From assembly GCF_958295425.1 (NCBI RefSeq), contig NC_081136.1, forward strand, positions 4,727,811 through 4,791,810: 64,000 bases of DNA, written 5' to 3'. Position 1 is the stretch's first letter, and each line of letters opens with the position of its first letter. Origin of the DNA: Solea solea (Eukaryota; Chordata; Actinopteri; Pleuronectiformes; Soleidae). The position numbers were made by a program, and so were the translations under genes. Below the pieces are notes generated by a model. The model searched no databases, had not been told where the DNA came from, and saw only the letters and a program-made list of their open reading frames with translations. Shown here one piece after another: positions 14,030 to 22,696 of this stretch.

Positions 14030-14350
14030 TAAACCCGACGTCGGATGTAAAAAGTCACCAAAAACGGAGAAGGACATTGTTTGGAGGTGACACGGGGGTG
14101 GCGGGTGACTGACAGCCGGGACAGGTGCAGTTTCTTCCGGGGGGGGGAGAAGTGTCGCGAGGAGCGGCGGGTGTGTTAGCTAGCGGGGGTACGCTAACCC
14201 AGCGAGCGGGGCTGGGACGCAGGCTGGCGGCCGGAGAGCGGGCGAGCAGCGGCGGTGCGAGCGAAGACAAGCGCCCCGCCGACGGAGCCACTAAGTTTAG
14301 GGGGGGATGACAATTCCCTCCGCTCCGTAGTTTCCTCTCGCGGTGCTTGG
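14030..14350. promoter_or_regulatory. CpG island, possible picalm promoter
   Basis: The segment is strikingly GC- and CpG-rich relative to its AT-rich surroundings (for example GGCGGCCGGAGAGCGGGCG near 14225). It lies 1.2-1.5 kb upstream of the picalm ATG on the transcribed side. A CpG island is the usual signature of a vertebrate housekeeping promoter. No first exon could be placed in it, and the link to picalm rests on position only. Confidence 0.5.
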
Positions 14351-14639
14351 GCTTAGTTGGTGCTGTCCTGTGGCTGCTGGCTCCACACAAGCGGCGTTTA
14401 TTTGTTCTTTTTATACCCCTTTTCTCTCTCTCTTTCTCTCCACCGTCCGTCCGTCCGTCCGCTCCGGTGCCGCTGTCTGTGAGGGAAGTCTCGCCAGTGA
14501 CTGACTGCCTCCTGATTCTCTACCGGACAAAATGGCAGCGTAAAAAAATCAGCTGATCTCACTACTGTGCTGCGTTCGCGTGCCTTTGATGGGCTCGGAA
14601 TTTTAGAACGTAGGAACTCCTCAGAAGGCAGAAGATGTG

Positions 14640-14980
14640 ATTTAAACAGCAGTGTTGTAAAGAACAAAGTACAAATACTTTGTTACTGTACTTAAGTACA
14701 ACATTCACATATCTGTACTTAACTTTGTTATTTATATTTCTAGTAACTTTTACTTTTACTCCACTACATTTCCCGCTAACTATAATTGTTAAATAAAAGT
14801 TTGTATCTTACCAGAAAATGACTTTGGTAGAAGTTGAAATCACTTTTTATAATATTACTTTAATTCAAGCCTTTAAGTATATGACATGTACTGCACTTAA
14901 GTATCGAAAGTAATTTTCTGATATAAAGTGTACTTAAGTTTTAGTAAAAGTATTAAAAATGTGAGGGTTAAGGAAAGAGC
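14640..14980. repeat. AGTACTT-rich dispersed repeat
   Basis: Contains palindromic TGTACTTAAGTACA and TTTTACTCCACTACATTT blocks. A shorter version with the same ACTTAAGTACAACGTGCAC...CTACATTTCC order is at about 1480-1540, again directly beside a SINE copy. It is non-coding. Confidence 0.55.
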
Positions 14981-14982
14981 TA

Positions 14983-15160
14983 TGGTGGCTCAGTGGTAGG
15001 GTGAGTTTTCTTTCAATTGGAAGGCCGTGGGTTATTGCTCTGCTGGTCTATGTGTGTCCTTGAGCAAGACACTTATGCAGCGTGTGAATGGGCGAATGGA
15101 TGAAAACTGTAGTGTAAAGCAACTCATCAAGACTAGAAAAGCTCTATATAAATACAGTTT
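14983..15160 (+). mobile_element. tRNA-derived SINE, copy 2
   Basis: It begins with GGTGGCTCAGTGGTAGGGTG (A-box region) and ends with the same CTCTATATAAATACAG tail as copy 1. Its B box is damaged (GGTTATTGCTC). An inverted partial copy follows at about 15145-15230, giving a head-to-head palindromic arrangement. Confidence 0.7.
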
Positions 15161-15715
15161 CAACCCATTCACACGGAGTTAAGTGTCTTGCTCAAGGACA
15201 CACGTAGACCAGCAGGTCCAGGAACTGAAGCGGTGAACAAAATAAGAAACGAAAATGACTTTTGAGTTCATTTCCCACAGGCCCTGAACGCCTCTCGGTC
15301 CTATTGGTCCAGAGCTGAGGAGCTAGTGTTGCCTTTAAGGTGTCACGGTTTAAATTGTAGCGGAATCTGTGAAACAATCGTATTAAATTTCACGTTTTTT
15401 TTTGCTCCAAAGCTGTTTTTTTTTTCTGCTTCAGTGAAACAAGGAAATGACTTAAATCTTTGCAATACTCCTTTAATTCTTAAGTTGTTTTTTTTTTTGT
15501 CCACGAACAAAAAGAAAAAGGGGCGAGTTTAAGGTGGAATTAAATGATTCTTCAGACACCGTGTCCTTGTTTGACTCCGGACTGTGTGGAACACGGTGTG
15601 CTGGAGAGTCCGTGAATATAAATCACATGCAGTCCTTTATGTTTCCACGTCACGTGTTTTATTCCGTGGAATCAAACATTAAAACTGTGATTTAAGTGTT
15701 TCATTACATGGTCTT

Positions 15716-15741
15716 TGTGTGTGTGTGTGTGTGTGTGTGTG
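15716..15741 (+). repeat. (TG)n microsatellite
   Basis: Thirteen uninterrupted TG dinucleotides. Confidence 0.95.
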
Positions 15742-15924
15742 AGCAGCAGGTGCAGGTGACCTCTAATGACCTCTCTCTTCACGTTAAAGTCTCACGTTCA
15801 TCATTTTTCTCTTGAATGTTTCGATTTGTCTGATATTAAATTATTATTTCAGCTCTTGTGTTTTTATATTTTGTAGAGTTTGTTGTTGACAGGTGGTACT
15901 GTACACTTAACTCCTTAAGTCTTA

Positions 15925-16505
15925 CCTACCTCCATCTTACCTACCTCCTTTACTACTTTCCTTCCTTTCTGCATTCCTTCATCCCTCATACCTATTTACT
16001 TACCCACCTACCAACCTTCTGTCCTTTTTTCCATCCTTCCACCATCATTCCCTACCTTCCTTCCTTCATTAATTTGTCCCTACCCACCTACTCTCCTTCC
16101 TTCCTACCTTCCTTCCTCCCTCCCAGCCTTCCTTCTTTACTTGTTCCTTCCCTACCTACCTACTTTCCTTCCTTCTTTCCTCACTCACTCCCTACCTTCG
16201 CTCGTTCCTTCTTTTTTTCCTTCCTCCCAGCCTTCCTTCCTTCCTTATTTCCTTGCTCCTTCCCTACCTACCTTCTGTCCTTCTTTCCTCACTCCTTCCC
16301 TACCTACCTTCCTTCTGTCTATCTTCCCTCACTCCCTCCCTACCTTCCTTCATTCCTTCCTTCTTTCCTCGTTCCTTCCCTATCTTTTATTCTCACTCCT
16401 TCCTTCCTTCCTTGCTTCCTTCCTTCTTTCCTCGCCTATTCCCTAGCTTCGTTCCTTCCTACCTACCTACCTTCCTTCTGTCCTCACTCACTCCCTACCT
16501 TTTTT
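15925..16505 (+). repeat. Pyrimidine tract, (CCTT)/(CTAC) units, block 1
   Basis: Almost pure pyrimidine on the plus strand, made of CTTC, CCTA and CTAC tetranucleotides. It reads as Leu/Pro/Ser-rich protein in all three plus frames, which is a composition artefact and not a gene. Related blocks are at 17795-18400 and 19155-19330. Confidence 0.9.
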
Positions 16506-16507
16506 TG

Positions 16508-16997
16508 TTCCTGTATATAATCTATATGTTCTGTATATGATCTATATGTTCTGTGTATAATCTATATGTTCTGTATATAATCTATATGTTCTGTGTATAA
16601 TCTATATGTTCTGTGTACAATCTATATGTTCTGTATATAATCTAGATGTTCTGTGTATAATCTATATGTTCTGTGTACAATCTAGATGTTCTGTGTATAA
16701 TCTATATGTTCTGTATATAATCTATATGTTCAGTGTATAATCTATATGTTCTGTATATGATCTATATGTTCTGTATATAATCTAGATGTTCTGTGTATAA
16801 TCTATATGTTCTGTGTATAATCTATATGTTCTGTATATAATCTATATGTTCTGTGTATAATCTATATGTTCTGTGTATAATCTATATGTTCTGTATATAA
16901 TCTATATGTTCTGTGTATAATCTATATGTTCTGTGTATAATCTATATGTTCTGTATATAATCTATATGTTCTGTATATAATCTATATGTTCTGTATG
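16508..16997 (+). repeat. 20-bp minisatellite with 60-bp higher-order period
   Basis: About 24 head-to-tail copies of a 20-bp unit, TCTATATGTTCTGTGTATAA, with almost no length variation. Units differ mainly at one position (CTGTG versus CTGTA). From 16801 the two variants alternate so that the 60-bp blocks 16801-16860 and 16861-16920 are identical, which is a higher-order repeat. There are no spacers between units, so it is not a CRISPR array. Confidence 0.95.
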
Positions 16998-17219
16998 TCA
17001 CTGCAGAACATACACTGAGATGAAAATATATTCAGTAGTTGCAGCACTGGACTAAATCAACTGCCTCATCACTATTGTTGTTGTTAAAAAAATTGACTTC
17101 AGTTTCTTGTGAAATCTCACGAGATTGAACTAAAATGACAAACATGTGAGTGATGCTCATGAAGCTCAGACAGACTGATGATGTCTGCAGGGTCACACGT
17201 GAATCATGTCATTGTAAAT

Positions 17220-17396
17220 GAAGAGCGCCCTCCACAGGAGACAGGGTGAAATCACACCCACACTCTGAAAACATGTGATCTGACTTTAGAGTCCGGTGGT
17301 GCCATCTGCAGGCCAAAGGCGTGAATTTACGTCCTATTTCCATGGCAACCCCATTGCATATGTGGATGCAGGGAGACCCCGTAACCCATGGCAACA
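17220..17396. promoter_or_regulatory. Cluster of CTCF-like and X-box-like motifs
   Basis: Within 180 bp there are two minus-strand matches to the CTCF core CCASYAGRKGGCRS: CCTGTGGAGGGCGC at 17225-17238 and CCTGCAGATGGCAC at 17299-17312. There are also two RFX X-box-like palindromes, ATTTCCATGGCAAC at 17336-17349 and GTAACCCATGGCAAC at 17381-17395. Motif matching was by eye, so function is inferred only. Confidence 0.35.
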
Positions 17397-17564
17397 GCTG
17401 CTGTCAATCACAGGATGAGTTGTTTTTTTAAAATCATAAAAATCTGTTAAATTAAGTTAAAGGTAAATAAAAATGTACATTTATTTATTTATGTACAGAA
17501 AATAAATGGGAATTGGTCAAATGTATGGCATTTAAAAAACAACAGCTTCATTGGCCTAATATTA

Positions 17565-17700
17565 TTTAAAGGCACAGTGTGTAAGAATGAGTGACATCTA
17601 ATGGTGAGACGGCAGATTACAACAAACACAGGACAGTTCCACTGTGTCAGGGAACTACGGTGGCCTGCACACGCCACAAATGACTCAAACATCTTCTCTG
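17565..17700 (+). repeat. Dispersed fish repeat (GTGTGTAAGAATG)
   Basis: The segment has CACAGTGTGTAAGAATG, GTGACATCTAATGGTGAGA and GGGAACTACGGTGGCC in order. I recognise this layout from common teleost repeats. A short related start (ATAGTGTGTAAGAATTC) occurs at about 40611-40627. Confidence 0.55.
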
Positions 17701-17794
17701 TATTTTCTTTTCTTTGTCTTCTTTGTTGGTTTTTGTATCAGGTTCATGCGGATGGACACATTTGTCTTCATTTTGTATTGTCCTGCTTGTGTCC

Positions 17795-18400
17795 CTCCTT
17801 CATATCCACCTTCTTACCTGCCTCCATTTTTCTTCCTTTCTCCATCCCTTCATACCTATATTATTACCTTCCTTCCTTCCCTACATACCATTCCTCGTTT
17901 CATCTTTCCTCCCTCGCTCTCAACCTATACGTACCTACACACCTACCTTCCTTCCTTCCTCGATACCTGCCTTCTTGCTCCCTCCCTCCCTGCCTTCCTT
18001 CTTCCCTTGCTCGCTACCTACCTACCTGTCTACCTAGCCTTCCTTCCCTACATCCCATTGTTCTTTTCATCCTTCCTCCCTTGCTCTCTCTCTACCTATC
18101 TACCTACCTACACACCTACATTCCTTCCTACCTCCTTACCTGCCTTCCTTCTTCCCTTGCTCGCTCCCTCCAATCCTTGATTCCTTCGTTCCTTACTCCT
18201 TTCCTACTTACCTTTGTTACTTCCTTATTTCCTTGCTCTTTCCCTACCTACCTACCTACCTACCTACCTTCCTTCCTTCTTTTCTCGCTCCCTTCCTTTC
18301 TTTTCTCGCTCCCTTCCTTTCTTTCCTGTACCTACTTTCCTTCTTTCTCTGTCCCTCCCTAACTAGCAACCTACCTTCCACCCTTCCTTCCTAACCCTAT
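17795..18400 (+). repeat. Pyrimidine tract, block 2
   Basis: The same CCTT/CTAC tetranucleotide mixture as block 1. The long plus-strand frames here (up to about 250 codons) are translations of this repeat. It is followed at 18405-18455 by a fragment, TTAACCCTGAAAAAGCCCT, that recurs at about 25535-25560. Confidence 0.9.
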
Positions 18401-18803
18401 CATCAGGTCTTAACCCTGAAAAAGCCCTCTAAAGTTGTGACGACCAGATAACATTAGTCTTGTCATTTTTTAGGTATTTTAATGCAAAAAAAAAAGGTTA
18501 CATATTATATCTTTAAGGCAAGTTGTAGCTGACAGAAGATCCACATTTATGCTGACGATGCCGTGATCTACAGTTCAGTGTTGTGACAGTGTGTTATGAC
18601 GGTAAGTTTGTTCCAATTAAAGTTTGTTCAAGAAATTCTTCTCGTTCTCTTATAATGGGCAAAAATACATATCTAGGTCAAAACTCCACCAGACGAAGTT
18701 TCATCTGGATCTCTCTTTCGCTCTCACTGATGATGGACGTTTTCCACCAAGACCTGCGAATGGAGGGATGAACTTTTGTTCATCCGACTGAGGACTTCAC
18801 AGT

Positions 18804-19881
18804 TCACACGATCATAACCTGAGCCTCCGGCTCGACGGCGCCGGTGCCTGTGATGGGCTGACAGCAGCCCTCGCAGATGTGTCTGAGGACCCAGGCGTAG
18901 ACGGCGGTGGACAGGACGACGGCGAAGGCGAGCAGCAGGAGGCTGACGACGCACTGAGGATTCACGCTGAGCAATGTGGAGAGGGACGAGGACGCCGAGA
19001 CGTCGCCGAGTCTGTGGCCTGGAAACAGAAGAAGAGGATTCATGACCTCACACGTGAAGTTTCTTCTGGTCCTCTCATCCAAGACGAGGAGAAGCTTCAT
19101 CAGGTGATCATGAAACATGTTTATTTGGCTTGTTTAAGTCAGTAAGTGTGCCCTACCCTACCTACCTACCTATCTACCTACCTACCTACCTACCTTATTT
19201 CCTTCTGTCCTCCCTTCTTCCTTTTCTGTATCTACTTTCCTTCCTTCCTCTGTCCCTCCCCAAATACCCACATAGCAACCTACTTACCTTCCTTCCTTCA
19301 TTCACCTACCTACCTACCTCCCTTTAGTCACTTCCTTAAAATCAAAATGTCCTTTTATTGTCGTACTTTTTTTGTTTTTACCAAACTCTGCGTCTTCCTT
19401 CATCATAACTATGTGTCACTTTATTGGCGTTTTTATTCATTTATTTATTTGATGACTTTCCACTTGTTTTGTAGCGCTGTGTTTTGAAAACATGCCATGT
19501 GAATAAATGTGATGATAATAATTCATGGTATAGTTTGTTTTCTATACGCCAAAGAAACGAGAGTTTCATTCTGTAAATGTGAAGTAATGATAATAATAAT
19601 ACAAGATCCAGATAAAAGAAAGACTTTATAAGGTACACCTGTTTGACTGCTAATAAAGTGTTGTTTTTTATAAATGTTACATATAATTTATAGTTATTTA
19701 TGAAAGAAATGAATCACAACCTCAGGATTTGGGTGAAATGAGATCCGTGACACTGATTGATGTGTGTGCTCATGTCAAGGATCCACTCGCCTGAGCTCAA
19801 GTGGAGAAGAGTCATCATCATCGTCATCATCATCATCATCAGCAGCAGCAGAGAGACGACACTCTTCATCACAGTGACCAT
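18804..19881 (-). CDS. Candidate small type I membrane protein, two exons
   Basis: I do not recognise this protein. Exon 1 (19791-19881) starts at ATG 19881 and encodes a 30-residue signal-peptide-like segment with four Leu and then eight Met in its core, ending LLHLSS. Exon 2 (18804-19018) follows a strong acceptor (pyrimidine tract, then CCAG) and ends at a TGA at 18804-18806. The exon 1 donor would be CAG|GCGAGT, a GC-AG intron, and both junctions are phase 1, so the joined frame is open for 101 residues. Predicted layout: signal 1-30, short Ser-rich ectodomain 31-52, membrane helix about 53-75, then a cytoplasmic tail with R76, H77 and a C79-x-x-C82-C83 cluster that could be palmitoylated. 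The tail ends V-M-I-V, which would fit a class II PDZ ligand. The 772-bp intron contains a repeat block. Further exons or a different first exon are possible. Exon 2 is better supported than the join. Confidence 0.45.
19155..19330 (+). repeat. Pyrimidine tract, block 3
   Basis: CTAC/CCTT tetranucleotides as in blocks 1 and 2. It lies in the putative intron of the small membrane-protein gene, so it is purine-rich in that gene's sense. Confidence 0.9.
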
Positions 19882-20685
19882 CTTCTCGCACACATCTCAC
19901 CTCGGCTTCAAAAGAAAAACAAAATCACCCACTCATTCATCGTCTGCGGCTCACGTGACGCCAATAAAACACAGAAAATAACAATAAAATGATTAAAAAA
20001 AGAGATAAATATTAACCCGACAAATGTCCGTTATTCTCATATGGACAAACATGACTTACTGTTTAATTTCCTCCAGTGCAACTAAGTAAAAAAATATTTA
20101 GAATGGAGGATTTACATAACAAAAAATGACAAGAAAAACTGTCTGAAAATATGAAAACAAGAGCTTCAACTACGAAAACTTCAATGAAATTGGAATAAAT
20201 ATAAATTTAAAAAAAAAAACACAATCCAATGTATGAAAAGAGTAAATATGGTAACAAAACAAACAAACATTTAATTAACAGATTATACACGAGCTGAACT
20301 CTGCAAAGAAGGAGAACGGACGCTTTGGAAAACAAGAGAAAATACAGAAAAAACAAATAGATTTGTGTCTCTTTTTGTCAACTTACAGAAGAAAATGAGA
20401 CGTAGTCCGAGAGTCTAAGGTGTCGCTCCTTCACTGGCGTCCTGCAGGTGTCTTCACAACAAAACACAAACAAACAAACACAAAAAAATATTCCTCTCCA
20501 GAGGAATAAAGGGAAAACAAAATGACCTCAGTGAAGACGTTTCTCAGCAGGAGGAGCCACAGTCTGACGACAATGATGATAATGATGAAGATGAAGATAA
20601 CGATGGTATATGTGAGGATTAGCAGATACTTTGTTACAAAGCAGGAATCTCCATGGAAACCAGAGGAAGATTCAATGAGGGTTAA

Positions 20686-20990
20686 TGAGAGAGAGAGAGC
20701 GAGCGAGAGAGAGAGAGAGAGAGGGAGAGAGAGAGGAGGAGGATGAATGATACTGTATATATATGTATCTATATATATGTGTATATATGTATGTGTGTGT
20801 ATATATATATATATACACACACATACATAGAGACATACAGGATGTACATACATGGGTATACATAGTATAATATATATACATATATGCATGTATGTATATG
20901 TCTATATATATATAGACATATACATATATATGTACACTGTAATATTATATATAGATATAGATATATAGATATATGTGTGTGTGTGCGTGT
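20686..20990. repeat. (GA)n and (TA/TG)n compound microsatellite
   Basis: A GAGAGAGC-type run is followed by long alternations of TATA, TGTA and TGTG. Long Tyr/Ile/His-rich frames on the minus strand are translations of this repeat. Confidence 0.9.
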
Positions 20991-20999
20991 GTGCGGGTA

Positions 21000-21190
21000 T
21001 TACTAATGTTGTGGGGACCTAAAAACTGTTTACACAGTCACAGTTTTAAGGTTAGGTTGAGGTTAGGTTAGGGTTAGGGTTAGGTTAGGGTTAGGGTTAG
21101 GGTTAGAATTAGGCCAGTAGTTATTGTGCTTAAGGTTAGAGTAAGTCTCCAGGAAATGAATGTAAATCAATGCAATGTCCCCTCAAGTCA
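21000..21190 (+). repeat. Dispersed repeat with TTAGGG array
   Basis: It starts GTTGTGGGGACCT, has about ten TTAGGG/TTAGG units at 21050-21113, and then GTCTCCAGGAAATGAATG. The reverse-oriented relative at 25390-25640 has degenerate CCTAA units and ends in TTTTGGTCCTCACAAAG. It is an interstitial telomere-like repeat inside a dispersed family, not a chromosome end. Confidence 0.7.
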
Positions 21191-21251
21191 TGAATGTCCA
21201 ACGTGTGTGTGTGTAAAATGCTGTACAATCAACATGTCATATCTGAGCTCA

Positions 21252-21269
21252 AACACTAGGGGGCGGAAG
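21252..21269 (+). promoter_or_regulatory. CTCF-like motif, forward
   Basis: AACACTAGGGGGCGGAAG contains CACTAGGGGGCGG, close to the CTCF core CCASYAGRKGGCRS. Matched by eye only. Confidence 0.3.
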
Positions 21270-22067
21270 TATATAAAAAAATGTTCCTTCCATTTTTTCT
21301 TGCATCTACTGTATTTCTTGGTTGTTGTATACAGCACAAATATTCCAAATTGTCTTGTTCATTTAAGGTTTGGGTGAGAAACTTATTTAATTTTTCTTTC
21401 GACTCAACAGAACATGGTCGACGGCAATAACTGAGCAAAATGTGCTAACTTATAATTATTTCAATAAATACAATTTTATTTAACTTTTTTTTATATTTAA
21501 AAATAATTGGTTGGAAACTCAAACTTTACTTATTATACTTTACTTATATACTATACTTATTCAAATTTATACAAACACACATACAAAAACCGCCCAACAT
21601 TTACATGATTTCATATAAAGCGCCAGTACATTAAGAATAAGTGAAGAGGACGCACACATATGTTCATATTCTGGTTTTAATTTAGAGGCAAAATATTAGA
21701 ATTATAATTTAAAAACGCACAAAAATGTCTATAAAAACCTCTTATAAATGTTCTCGTATGAATCACAGGACGTATGTTACAGATTTAAAGCGCACATTTA
21801 TGAATATACAACCACTTTTACAACAGTTTTTTGTGAAGGTTGACTTCCTCGTATTTGAATTACCCAATAATGTGTGCAACGGACAAGATTAGCATGCTAG
21901 TAAGCAAACCAAGCTATACTGCTAACATTAGCGACATGTTCACTTCTGTGGACAACACATTAAAAGGTTCCCGGATATAACATTTGGAGGAAATAGAATT
22001 AAAAATGTGATTGAATTTGATAATATGTTTGTTTAAAATATTATCGTAAATGGGAGTGACATCACCC

Positions 22068-22345
22068 TCCGGGTCGGGCTGAAATTGTTAGCCATTGTAA
22101 GCAATACCAGTCAATAACTGCGCTCTACGTGGTATATGCACAACTTAGCTACATGTTTATGTTTAAAGTACTACGTGTAACAATATATGACAGAAGTGAC
22201 GTTAGCGGTAAAAGTTGCAATTTTCGTATAACGGCAGCCATTTTAGAATTCTTCCTTGGGGTATGTTTCTTAGCCATGACCTCACAAATTCCGAGTTCCG
22301 ACTACAAATGGAATGCAGCAATGGATATGTGTTTACATGTATTTT
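22068..22345 (+). repeat. Dispersed repeat, second copy of 10605
   Basis: Shares GTAAGCAATACCAGT, GCTCTACGTGGTA and CCGAGTTCCGACTAC blocks, in the same order, with 10605-10880. Confidence 0.6.
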
Positions 22346-22696
22346 AGCTAAGAGCCTTGCTTTACAGCGGCCTCCATTTTGTTTCTACAGAAGCCCAAAT
22401 GGACAAACCAGCCACAGCATGTTTTGTTTTGATAGTATATTCAATTTCAATTTCCGTTCCTCACAAATGTTGCACATTAAACCTTTGACGACCAGTTAGT
22501 TTGACTGGAGAATATTCATTTTATGAATAAAACAATCTTTTGAGAGAATAATAAAGACGATTTTAACTTAATTTCTTTTACAAAAATAAACAATACTCAA
22601 TATTAGTATAAATTGAAGTCTTTTAAAAAAAAAAAAATCCACTTGTTTATAACAAGTTTAATCCCGTTTTTTTTTCTACACGGGCAAAGAAGTCCT

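Larger units (their letters stand above)
19882..22696. other. Intergenic, repeat-rich, no gene seen
   Basis: Contains AT-rich DNA up to 20500, a (GA)n run at about 20686-20735, mixed TA/TG runs to 20990, a telomere-like block and a dispersed repeat. No exon is supported. An ATTAAA-type signal in minus orientation at 22657-22662 could serve the Rab38-like gene. Confidence 0.6.

Noticed and set aside
15858..16540. Leu/Pro/Ser-rich frames of up to 220 codons on the plus strand
   Set aside because: They translate a pyrimidine tetranucleotide repeat, are open in all three frames, and have no family content.
16508..16997. CRISPR-like regular array
   Set aside because: Units are contiguous with no spacers, and the genome is a fish; it is a minisatellite.
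17601..18362. A 253-codon plus-strand frame
   Set aside because: Most of it is the second pyrimidine repeat block; the start is a dispersed repeat.
20431..20889. A 152-codon minus-strand frame with hydrophobic and Tyr/Ile runs
   Set aside because: It runs through GA, TA and TG microsatellites and has no splice support or homology.
21050..21113. TTAGGG array as a true telomere
   Set aside because: It is short, internal and embedded in a dispersed repeat with a second copy at 25390.
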